Of a stretch of 64,000 nucleotides of DNA, positions 22,435 to 35,036 are shown one piece after another (position 1 is the first letter of the stretch; every line of letters starts with the position of its first letter). Under the pieces are notes generated by a model. It was not told where the DNA came from. It was given only the letters and a program-made list of their open reading frames with translations, and searched no databases. Both the position numbers and the translations under genes were made by a program. This DNA is from Micropterix aruncella. Lineage: Eukaryota > Arthropoda > Insecta > Lepidoptera > Micropterigidae. The stretch covers positions 7,630,728 through 7,694,727 of the forward strand of contig OX155955.1 of NCBI GenBank assembly GCA_944548615.1. The letters run 5' to 3'.

Positions 22435-24050
22435 ACATACTAGTCCCACGAACGCAACTTATGCAAAGCACTATGACATCTAGACCATTGAATTTGCATG
22501 AAAGCAGACACACAGTAGGGACACACTGGTCCCACGTACGCAACGTATGCAACGTATTATGATATCTGGACCATTGAATTTGCATGAAAGCGAGACACTT
22601 ATCATACGCAACGCTGTCACACGCTTCGCACGCAACGTCGAGCAGGCTAGACATACTGGTCCCACGTACGCAACGTATGCAACGCATTATGACATCTGGA
22701 TCCTTGATATTCATGAAAGCAGATATACTTTCATACGCAACGCTGTCACACGCGTCCTATGCAACGCCGATCTGCGGTCTCCAAGGGGCCTATTCTTGAA
22801 AAAATTAACATATAAAATTTGTCTATAACCCATGTTAATCAAATGGATCATAGACAAATTTGGCATGCTAATTTTTTCAAGAATATCTCCCAGGAACGGC
22901 GTGGGAAGGTGTGTTTACTGACCATGGTATGGTGTGTTTTTAGAACCTACGCTCGCAACGTGTCAGACATAGAACGTTGGCGCACGTTCGGAGAAAAGAC
23001 ATGCGGAAGTACTTTGTCTATTTATCTCATGAATCCAAATGATTTTTTTTTGGTTTTTGTCCGCTATGCTATTTATCTCAAAAAAATGATCAGGGCCATA
23101 ATAGTAGGACTATCTAAGTACCTACGACGTTGGGTTATTAATACATTTTCCCCAAACACCGTCTGGAAAATGTCAACGAGTACGTATATTGTATACAAGA
23201 AACACGAAACAATTGCGCCTTTACGCTTACCGCGAACTTCGGTAAAATTCCGTGCGTTTTATTTTCGGTAAATCTGTGAACTATAAAATCACATGGTAGC
23301 ACGCGCACTACGGAATAAAAGGTCTGGATTTAAATTCTGCGGATTGCAGCAGCTTGTTGCGGTGCATTAACGGACATTTCTTTCTTATTGGCATATTGGG
23401 AAATTTGGAAAATATGGTTAAGCTAAGCAATTTAGAAAATTTCAAAATAATTAGGAATTATTTGCTATGTGTTTCCACATCACTGCTAACGATAGGATCA
23501 ATATGTTTCGAAATTGCTTAAGTAGCCAGGAATCTGTAATAAATAAAATTAGGTTCCTTGACAACTCTAAAGTGTACCTACGGTTGGGTTTAGAGCTATA
23601 AAAACATAGCGTTAATGGTCCATTTGTCTAGTGACCTGCAATGAGGAGAAACCCTGCAGATTTTACAAGGGAAATACGTGATAATATATCCGCTATATTA
23701 TCGCCCGAACGTGCCGTACCAATATAGTATCAAGCCGTATCACGTACCAATTTCTGCATTAATGTGTGGTCTTCTCCAAAATTTTTCTTTGCTTAATTAT
23801 ATCTAAAATACATTTTTTTTGTGTTGTGGAAATATTTATTTAAAAATAACACACTGAGTAAATTGTTCTTAAACTCACTCTTAAAATCAGAAAACATATT
23901 GTACAGCGGTTGTACACAGTACTAGTGCAACGCTTAAGTGACTGCAGCTTCTAATGCCACATGTGCGTTGCATACGTCGGACAAGTGTCCCACCAACGCC
24001 CCCACGTTGCGACGTATACGTTGCGTACGTGGGACTAGTGTGTGGTGTTT
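22435..24050. mobile_element. foldback element with tandem subrepeats
   Basis: The left end holds about three imperfect tandem units of 90-170 bp containing GGTCCCACGTACGCAACGTA and ACGCAACGCTGTCACACGC. The right end near 23960-24045 carries the inverse (GTTGCGTACGTGGGACTAGTG). The interior has a strong hairpin at 22792-22884. No transposase was recognised. Confidence 0.65.
22792..22884. repeat. long near-perfect hairpin
   Basis: The outer 16 bp (ATTCTTGAAAAAATTA) are perfectly inverted at 22869-22884. Pairing continues inward through AAATTTGTCTAT, giving arms of about 36 bp around a short loop. Confidence 0.8.
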
Positions 24051-24484
24051 TCACAGACTTCGTCGGAGAACATTTGGCTTGTTCAGCGAATGTGTAAATG
24101 AGGCGTGAGATAATAAAAAATCCGTGGAAAGCTACTGGCATATTTTTACTGGCATAAACGATTCAGGTGTCTTGAATTGCTTTTGGTTTTTTAAATATAT
24201 TATTTCTTGTTCGATTTTAATGTACAAAAGTGATACATAAAGCTTGGATCATTTTAGCAAAAACCGATTGGCGCGCCATTTACATATTATAAAAATGCAG
24301 AAACGATCCAAGGCAGTTGAATCCGTTAAAAAATATATATCACCGCTAAAACTGTACACACTAAAATTGCAGAAATTATTCAAGTCACTTGGATCACGTC
24401 GTCAGCAAAATAGTAGAAATATCTGCCAAAAAATTACGTACGTTATAAAATTGCAAAACCGATTCAAGTATAGGTAACCGATTC

Positions 24485-24850
24485 TATTATAGGCAGGTAA
24501 CGACTGCCGTTACAGAAAGTGAACTATTTTATTTATAATTATTTTAATTACGGTTTTTTTATGAAATATTTGTGGCTTACTAATTTATCCATATAGATAC
24601 ATGTATATTTCCGGAATGTACTGAAACAGACATTTGATTTGACACTAAACACGATATATGTATATTAATTTATTGACATTTGGACATTTAGACAACTACT
24701 TACTTGATATTTTGACAGTTAGGGTACCCTATGACACTCGGGATGACATAAGGACCCTAACAATACTAAACACTTCTAAATCGGTTCAAGCATTTAGAAG
24801 TTATGGTGAAATAAGGAAACGGAAAACATACATAGATGAACCCTGAACAC
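24485..24850. repeat. dispersed repeat D, copy 1
   Basis: Shares with 62065-62500, in the same order and strand, CGACTGCCGTTACAGAAAGT, CACTAAACACGATATA, GACATTTAGACAACTA, CTATGACACTCGGGATGACA and TAAATCGGTT. No coding content recognised. Confidence 0.8.
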
Positions 24851-25690
24851 ATTACACTCCTTTTTGTTGGGCAGTCGTGTAAAAAGCGAGAGCCACTTGA
24901 AATAACCCCCCCCCCCCCCACAGCCCCCACGCCGCGGCCGATAAATCTAGCACTGGCTAGCGGGAGGAATTTCTGCCGGTTCGCATAAGCAGAAGGTTGA
25001 AAGCGATACGCTTTAAACCTTTCTCTATCGAACGCTGCCCTCTTCCGTTGTCCTCCATCCAGTAGTCACCGAAGTTTTAGTCGTTTCAAACTCGACCGAC
25101 TCGAGTTTCCTAAGACGTCACAAAAACTCACATTGTTACGGTCACCGTTTTTGGACAATATCAGATGCTGCTATCTACCGAGAACAATAATTGAAAATGG
25201 TTAATCTAAGATACCACGCACAGAAACAGAAACTAAAATTATATTTTATTACAAAATACCGACAGTATGCCCATAATTATTATTCAAAATATTACATCAG
25301 AACGGAATGTATCTTATGGTTTCGACACTATTTGATCAGGCTGTTTGCAAATAAGTCTGACAGCTATTCGCTATAACGCCTCGAATAATAGCTGATCTTT
25401 GCCAACCTAACAGCTATTACGCGTAGCATTAACGCGTAGATTAATAAAATCATAGCCAAACTTGATTTTGTTATATAGAATACGAGGGAAAACCACGATT
25501 GGTTCAAATTTTATTACAAGCCTAAATATTATTATAATTTATATTTAACTTGCAATGTTCGTATATAAGTTGTCCGTTTCAAAATTTGCAAATCATTTTC
25601 AACCACTTGCTGGTATCCGATTGAGCTGAAATTTGTCATAATTATGTAAGTTCGATGACAATGCAATATTATGGTATTAACGAGCTGATT
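24850..25690. other. no gene seen
   Basis: AT-rich, with a run of 13 C near 24907. Only short frames without recognisable motifs. Confidence 0.4.
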
Positions 25691-25692
25691 TG

Positions 25693-25915
25693 ATGATGGA
25701 GCCGGGATGTATGGGCTGGAACTCCCTGATGGCAAATGGTAGGGCAGTCGAATTTGGGCTACTATGTTTTGTTATCACGGGTACTTTCCATTACACGTGG
25801 TGACGAGGTTCTGAAGATGGAGCCTGAAGAATGCCACTGGAACTCCTTAATGGAAAGTGCTAAGAAAGTCGAGTTTGGGCTCGTTTGTTTTGTTGACTTG
25901 AGTACTTTCCATTAC
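25693..25915 (+). repeat. two-copy tandem repeat of about 120 bp
   Basis: GATGGAGCC, then CTGGAACTCC, then GTCGAATTTGGGCT, then GTACTTTCCATTACAC occur twice (from 25693 and from 25817), with about 80% identity by eye. Confidence 0.7.
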
Positions 25916-25999
25916 ACTAACGTTGTGGTAACGTACTTTCCATCAGAAATAACGTTGTGGTATTTTTTTATTCAATATAAATATAATGCTTATTGTTTT

Positions 26000-27880
26000 A
26001 CTTTGCTTTTTCCGTAAAATTTATTATGACGCCATTTGTATTGCGTTTGACGTATATACTCGTCGCCACTTCATTTTAATTACGTACCCGTTGAGCGACT
26101 ATTAAAAACATTTTAAAACAGTGAGCGACGTAACATTTCTCTAGGAACCAAAAAATGCCCGAGAAAAATATACTAAGTTTTTAGGAATATAGGTACAAGA
26201 CGAAGAGCTAAGGTGGGGAAGTTATCTAGTGCATGTTTCGGTATGAAAAGGCTGTCAAAAACTCAATATCTTCAGGACGTAGGTACATGTAGGTACATGT
26301 ACCTATTACGGTATGGAGTAAAATTCTGGGGTCAATGTTTTATTTATTTATTGGTTTATTTATTGGTCACATACACATTCAAGTGCAAGAGCACAAAAAA
26401 AAAGCAAAATAATCCCCGAACTTTTAACGCATATTACATTTTGAAACAGAAATGAAGCATCGATTGTTATATCGCACGTGTTCTCCATAATTCTCAGACG
26501 AATATATACGAGTTTCTGCGGTCTGTTCCTTTCGTAGAATTTTAATTAACGTGCAAATTAAAATTCTACGAGACGAACAAGCGGAGCAAACTGTCGTTAG
26601 AAAATCTACAATTCCTTAATTAACCCCCCCCCCCCCCCACTCTCCCCGCCTCTCTTGAATTCGCGAGATCCGCTTACCCTTTAGCGGTTATCTAAGAACG
26701 CCCTTCCCATTCAACTCCATTGTTAACCCTCGGGTAAGCGGTTAAGGACCACAAGAGGGGTAAAACTTTGATATCTAAAAGTAATATCGGTTGAAATGAA
26801 TACAAACAGGAATGACTGCAAAATGTTTCGAGTCTAATGAGGACTAGGTGTCAAGGCCTTGCCCAGATTTTTTTTTCGGGGGGGGGGGGGGGGTCCAAAA
26901 AAAAAAAGACCGGGTAATTCAAATTCAATTTTATTACCCTTACATTAAGACGGGAGAAGCCCGCCACTGAAAATACTGTAGGTACTAACTACTAACTAAC
27001 ATGTTCGTTTTCAAACTTAAAAACCTACAGATTTTTTTTATTATAGTCCTATTTTTATTTATACACACCATCCACCACTTCCTATTAGGCTTTTAACTTT
27101 ATTTTGGAGTAATTTGCAGCAAAACAACGTGACTGAGTTACTACTGCCGCGGCAACACGAACAACATCGTCGTCATTATCAGTTTTTTAAATTATTTTAG
27201 GTAACTGTTCAAACATTAGACGTATCACGTACGTCAAACGTTTGTTACACCGTCTAATAGCAGGGCGCTGGCCATGCCAATCGTCCAATAATTGACTCAA
27301 GCGATGGAGACAAACATTTATGAGTCTTGAGTTTTTTGACAGCTCTACGCTCTGTTCGATATGAGTGAAACGGATGGATATGAAACTAACACCTGAACGC
27401 CTTAAAATTGCTCGGAAACGTTCTAAGCGCTGTCCGCTAAAAGAGCTTTTGATGATATGACGAAACACGACGCTGAGATGAATGCGAGTGTCCAACTCTA
27501 CTAGTTGACATTTGACTGCGCGGGATTTGTCGGTCCGACATCAAGGGTCTGTTATCGTATAGATTTCTACTGTCACTGAAATATCGTACTGCTGTTATTT
27601 CTTCCTCGATTTTAACCCGATAACATAGCTTAGCGGAATACCCCTAATGTATTTTTTGCACCCAAAAATCGATTTTATCTAGTGTAAATCTATTTCATTT
27701 TGGAAAGTCGATTCTATCTAATGTAAATCCATTTCATTTCGGGGGGGGTATCCGGACCCCTCGGACCCCCTCCCCCTGGGCACGGCCATGCTAGGTGTCT
27801 AGTTCGGTAGTTACCTAGTCTTAAAATATCAATTACCATCGTCGATGTACTTGAATTTTATAGCCAACAAAGATAAGCCA
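26000..27880. other. intergenic, weak repeat remnants
   Basis: No host gene recognised. Near 26215-26260 a short stretch resembles the KLSSACFGMKRL segment common after LINE reverse transcriptases. A hairpin lies at 26532-26571, runs of C near 26624 and G near 26879, and a 102-codon minus frame at 27495-27187 that I do not recognise. Confidence 0.4.
26532..26571. repeat. perfect 16-bp stem hairpin
   Basis: TCGTAGAATTTTAATT at 26532-26547 is exactly inverted at 26556-26571, with an 8-nt loop. Confidence 0.85.
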
Positions 27881-28500
27881 TCTGGGGGTGTCAACACAAC
27901 GGGTGAACCCATCACGCCAGGGAGTATTAACGACATCAGGTCGATCTATCTCCCGTGGAGTGAACGTGAGGAATTGGAGGACAACTAGGGTTGTCGACTA
28001 CAGCGGGCGAGCCTGTCACCTCAGGAAATTTTACCGATTAGTCGTTCTATCTCCCTGGAGTCAGCGCAGAAGACTTGGACAAAACAGTCCACCGTCAAGC
28101 TCCGCCACAAGCCCGTAAGAGGCCAACGCCATAACCGCGAGATAGCCAGGAGTGTTACCCAGCGGGCTTACACTCACGGCTTTACTTCCAATTGCGACCA
28201 GATAACTCCAGTCTCTCGATTGGTTACGAGTTCGAGGTCGCTTGCGCGGTCCTCTCCCTTACGAAGCGGTGAAACGGTGTATACCGAATCTATCGCGGAC
28301 CACGGCATCCTTTGCCCGGCTGTTCACCCAGGATCGGGTAGCCGATGGTCGTTTCAAGAGCAGTCGCCGTAAGGTCCGCAACCACCCCCACTCTATAGGA
28401 AACAGTACTGCTTCCAGACTCCCCAACTGTTAGTCAGAGAGGGGGGCTAACGGGCCCATGATGAGGTGGCCACGATGACCCATGTGGAAGTCTCCGCTCA
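27880..28500 (+). repeat. dispersed repeat family P, copy 2
   Basis: The terminal motif (CAACGGGTGAACCCATCACG; CTACAGCGGGCGAGCCTGTC) occurs twice in direct order near 27890 and 27995. The interior frame 28242-28433 starts MRGPLPYEAVKRC, as in cluster 1 but on the plus strand. Confidence 0.72.
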
Positions 28501-29100
28501 GTTTTCCTATGCAGACAGTGGCACACAGTCGCCATAACACACATGACTTTTGGATTATAGTCTAACAGACTTTGGAGAGGATTATGTTGACTTTGCTTCG
28601 AGTGTCGTGATAATGTACTGACTTTTGGTTATTTTTAGTATTATTTTTAATAATTTGAAAAATAATTCATTATTTGTTACATTTATATATTGATCATTGT
28701 GTTTTTAACAATTAGGATTATGCCATATCTAACGGTATTTCCAATTTTTCATGAATAAAAGATGTGCATGCATGTTAAGGGTATATCGTGTATGTTATTT
28801 TTAGCATACACTAAGGCCTAAGCGACTGAGATTACCGTGAAGTCAGTCAGGACAGGATTCTCAAATCGAAAGTTTGAAATATTGCCGACGGGTTGTTCAC
28901 AAATTCATCGATACCGCGACTCGCTACTGAATCGTACTATAAATACTTAAAAGCGTGGCACATTTCTCCAATCGCAACCCAATTAATAACATACTAAAAG
29001 GCTAAAGATAGGCCAAGAGCAGCTCAAATTTATGTAAACCGATTAATTGTAACCATCTCTGGATCTACGATTTTTTCGAGCCCGGGCAAAAGACATTAGC
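28500..29100. other. AT-rich, no gene seen
   Basis: Spacer between repeat family P copy 2 and the solo LTR. No feature recognised. Confidence 0.4.
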
Positions 29101-29481
29101 GCCTGTAACGGCCCTTAAGTACCGTCACATGCAATCAACAAATGCATTGATTTCCAGTGAAATACACTGACACAAATTCAGCTATTTTGCTACCTCGTGG
29201 AGCGATGAATCGGCACGATGAAACAATACTTTTACTCGGAATATTTTGGATCGCATCATATATCGGCCTATATAAACCGGCGAAAACGCAACCAAAGTAT
29301 CATTCCTCGAGCGATCACCTCCCCCAAGGTTGCTACGGCATACTCGGTACCCCTCTCACGAGGTCGCTCAACGAGTCCGGCTCCTCGGTTTCCCTTTCCT
29401 TCCTTTCCCGATCGAGAAGCATCAGTCTGCATCCCCACAGACTCGGGCAGGGCCCAGTACGAGATACTAGGAGCACAAGTA

Positions 29482-31140
29482 TTGGTGCCCAGGATAGTAA
29501 ATTGTATTGAAACGATTGAATTCAAGCCAGATGCAATTCTAAAGGTTTTGACATCGTTCAGGGATGCGACTTCTATGGGACCTGATGAAATTCCTGCAAT
29601 GTTCCTAAAGAAGTGCTCTGCGGAATTGTGTGAGCAGCTTGCACATATAATGACATTGTCCTTTGAAAACGCGACACTTCCACACGACTGGAAAGAGGCA
29701 ATTGTAACACCAATTTACAAAAAAGGTGATAAACTCTCTCCAGCCAACTATCGCCCGATTAGCCTTACCAGCCTTGTTTGCAAAGCTATGGAAAAAATTG
29801 TAGCCGAAAAAATAAGACTTTTTCTAGCCCGGGAAAACATAACAATCGAGGAGCAACATGGCTTCGTCCCGAGACGCTCAACTGTGACTAACCTCCTCAC
29901 ATGTGTTGACCAATGGACTCGTAAGTGGGACGAACGGAACTCTACTGATGTAATTTACTTGGACTACGAGAAGGCATTCGACCGAGTCCCAATAAAACGG
30001 TTAATCCACGAACTGGAACATTTTGGGTTTAGAGGCAAATTACTGTCATGGATTGCAGATTTTCTATCGAACAGGAAATTCAAGGTGCGAGTCGGAGAGG
30101 AACTATCTGAAGCCCATGACGTTCTCAGTGGCGTGCCTCAGGGTTCGGTGATCGGCCCTGTTGTGTTCGGTATTTTCCTGACAGACCTCAAAGCGATTAT
30201 GGAAACATCCTTTACGCTTTTTGCTGATGACACCAAATTCTTTGGAGATCCTGTCATAAGCCGTCAACTGATTCAAGACAACCTCGACCACATCGTGCAA
30301 TGGACTAAGGATTGGCTTCTCACACTAAACGCAGAGAAATGCACCGTACTGCATATAGGTCCCAAGAATCCGCATCACAAATACACGATCGAGGGAACCC
30401 CTGTACACACAGTTACCACACAGAAAGATCTTGGAGTAATTGTGTCCCAGGACCTCAAATGGGAACCGCATATAGTAGAAGTTGTAAAAAGAGCAAACTC
30501 ACTTCTTTAGATGATTAGGAAAGCTTTCTCCTACATAAACTCTGATTTGTTCCTCAAACTCTACAAAACGTACGTCCGCCTTCTCCTCGAATACTCTTAC
30601 CAGGTGTGGAACCCCTACTTCATAAAAGACATTGAACTGCTGGAGAAAGTGCAAAGGCGGGCAACCAAGATGGTTCCATCCCTAAGGAACAAGCCTTATG
30701 AAAACCGCTTCGATGCACTGGGTCTTACTACACTTGAGCAAAGAAGACAAAGAGGGGACCTCATCGAGACGTTTAAGATTCTGAATGGTCATTATGATGT
30801 AGCCAACCTTAATGCAATGTACACAATGAACACCAACGAGAAACTCCGTGGACATTCCTTAAAACTAAACCGAAACAGTTTTAGTTCCAACCCAAGAAAG
30901 TACTTTTTGACTAACCGAGTGGTGGACTCTTGGAACAAACTACCACAAGAAGTGATAAGTGCTATCTCAGTGAATAGTTTTAAAAATCTACTAGACAAAC
31001 ATTTAGTAAAAATGGCAATTAAAAAGTGTAAGGAATAAAATAAAATAAAGACAAACAGTACACTCAACACGTGAAGTACACGCATCAGCTGCAAAAGCTG
31101 CTAGTGTATATAAATAAATAATAATAATAATAATAATAAT
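29482..31140 (+). mobile_element. 5'-truncated non-LTR retrotransposon (LINE) nested in the LTR
   Basis: Flanked by the 5-bp direct repeat AAGTA (29477-29481 and 31141-31145). It ends in a run of ATA/TAA triplets, a usual LINE tail. It has reverse transcriptase but no endonuclease, as expected after 5' truncation. Confidence 0.85.
29484..31038 (+). pseudogene. LINE reverse transcriptase with one in-frame stop
   Basis: The open frame upstream of 29482 is LTR sequence, not protein. The LINE part shows the polymerase blocks: SFRDATSMGPDEIP, NYRPISLTSL, LDYEKAFDRVP, SGVPQGSVIGP, the catalytic LFADDTKFF and TQKDLGVIVSQDLKW. A single TAG at 30508-30510 splits it. The rest continues in the same frame (LLEYSYQVWNP, KVQRRATKM, VVDSWNKLPQEV) to 31038. 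It resembles CR1/Jockey-like LINEs. One nonsense codon in an otherwise open frame suggests a fairly recent insertion. Confidence 0.88.
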
Positions 31141-31374
31141 AAGTAATCCTCAAATCCTCGTAAATTCATTCATTCCGCGAGTCACTTCATCCGCGTCAAT
31201 ATTACCTATTCGGGAAGCGTTACAACTGGCAATATCAAACTCTCAATCTATTCAATAAATCCCTTCTGATTCACTCAAAATCGCCTTTTAATACGGAGAT
31301 AACCCGCAAGTTGACACCACCACCTCACAACGCACAACCTGGAGTCTAGTGAGGGGTGGTCCCTCACACGCCCC

Positions 31375-31830
31375 TCTTCTCCAGCATTTGACATTAATTA
31401 TTTTAAAAAGCTCACCAAACAAACATCCTCGTAGGATTTTTTTTCGGATCGGGAGTATAAGAACCCTTAAAGAAATGTGCACTATTTAAAACCTATTTGA
31501 TAATAACTTTTCCTTATGTATAATATTAATATTGAATACACAACTGGTGTAGAGAACGAAAAAGCCAGACTGTACACACCTTGGAGTATAAATAAGCTAC
31601 TCTAAGGTACACACACTTCAATCCTTAGGTTTCAGCAAATTTTACTATCTAATCATGCTACTGCTTTACACGTTAAGCTTTCCTTTCTCCGAAAGAATCT
31701 ATTATATTACCACATCACCATTTATAGTGATACGTTTGAAAGATTATTTGTCACAGAAAATGACGGCAATTACGCGCACACCTTCTCAGTCACTTAATAC
31801 CGACCGTCGCTTGACGTTCAGCCGTTGGGG
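31375..31830. other. no gene seen
   Basis: Spacer between the solo LTR and the Harbinger-derived element. Only short AT-rich frames. Confidence 0.4.
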
Positions 31831-31834
31831 TTTA

Positions 31835-32547
31835 AGGATGATTCATGCTACACCGGGCCGGGGCCGGGCCGGGCCCCGGCCGAGTCGTTTCCACCGTGCT
31901 CCGGCCGGGCCAGTCATTCATGCTACACCGGGCGTGACCGGGCTGTTTCCGAGTTTATTTATCCCACGGCCGTGTCTGCGATAACTAATGTTGTGTCCAT
32001 CTCTTTTGGCGATAATAATATTTTTTAATTTCTATTTTCGCTTGATTGATAAGTGTGTTATTAATGCAATTTTCACAACTTGAATTGGCAGCTATTGCAA
32101 TTGCCATTGAAGACGAAGTATTGGAAACACGAACTGAATCTAATAAAAGAAGATGGAGTGTACATCCAGCCTGGAGAAAACGACAATCGGAGGGAGAATT
32201 CGCCACGCTCTACAAGGAATTAATAGATGATGAGAGCAAATTTTACGGTTATTTTAGGATGTCTAAAGAATGCTTTAGTATATTTTTTGGAAAAATAAAA
32301 CGTGATTTAACCAAACAAAATTCAAGATTTCTGAAGCCTATCTCTCCCATTGAAACATTAGCAGACCGGAGCCGGGAAAACAATATCCACCGCCGTTTCG
32401 ACGCCGTGCTCCGGTCGTGGCACGGCCGGTCACGGCCGGAGCACGGTCAAGCATGAATTGCTTCATACAAAAGTATACTATAGATATCTGACCGTGTCCC
32501 GGCCGGGGCCCGGCCCGGCCCCGGCCCGGTGTAGCATGAATCATCCT
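31835..32547 (+). mobile_element. deleted PIF/Harbinger element, copy 1
   Basis: Terminal inverted repeats AGGATGATTCATGCTACACC continue into very GC-rich CCGGGCC/GGGGCC tracts. The 3-bp duplication TTA flanks both sides (31832-31834, 32548-32550). It carries only the N-terminal part of a Harbinger nuclease gene (32046-32456). The DDE catalytic part is deleted. Confidence 0.85.
32046..32456 (+). pseudogene. Harbinger nuclease N-terminal fragment
   Basis: Contains RRWSVHPAWRKRQSEGEF, LYKELIDDESKFYGYFRM, ECFSIFFGKIKRDLTKQN and a KPISP end, the HARBI1-type N-terminal region that precedes the DDE nuclease core. After SPIE the frame runs into GC-rich terminal sequence. No catalytic Asp/Glu motifs follow. 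Nearly the same frame is present inverted at 38224-37799. Confidence 0.8.
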
Positions 32548-32549
32548 TT

Positions 32550-34940
<2,391 letters not shown>

Positions 34941-34991
34941 AAATCGGCTTATAAGACCAGACTTCTTCGTTTATGCGTTAGTTTTCCAAAG

Positions 34992-35036
34992 ATGGCGAAA
35001 ATTATTCTTTCTCTCCTGGTAGTATGTCTTTTTGGG
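34992..35036 (+). CDS. secreted protein exon 1 (signal peptide)
   Basis: Fifteen codons MAKIILSLLVVCLFG, then donor GTAAGA. Too short for ordinary ORF calling. Chosen because phase and signal peptide fit exon 2. Confidence 0.75.

Larger units (their letters stand above)
29104..31368 (+). mobile_element. solo LTR split by a LINE insertion
   Basis: Begins TGTAACGGCCCTTAAG and ends GGTCCCTCACA, with a perfect 4-bp duplication CGCC on both sides (29100-29103, 31369-31372). It matches the minus-strand LTR at 61754-61141 along its whole length, apart from the LINE inserted at 29482-31140. It contains a TATA-like ATATAAACCGGC and, after the LINE, AATAAATCCC as polyadenylation signal. No internal retrovirus-like coding region. 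Confidence 0.85.

Noticed and set aside
22440..22770. CRISPR-like or satellite array
   Set aside because: Only about three irregular units without uniform spacers, in insect nuclear DNA, and the units are mirrored at 24.0 kb as part of a foldback.
29157..29481. N-terminal part of the long frame ahead of the LINE reverse transcriptase, and a similar minus frame at 61730-61350
   Set aside because: Both are LTR sequence aligned to each other. The frame is chance read-through into the LINE.
31655..32028. Pro/Gly/Arg-rich frames at the Harbinger copy
   Set aside because: They translate the GC-rich inverted terminal repeat and its flank.
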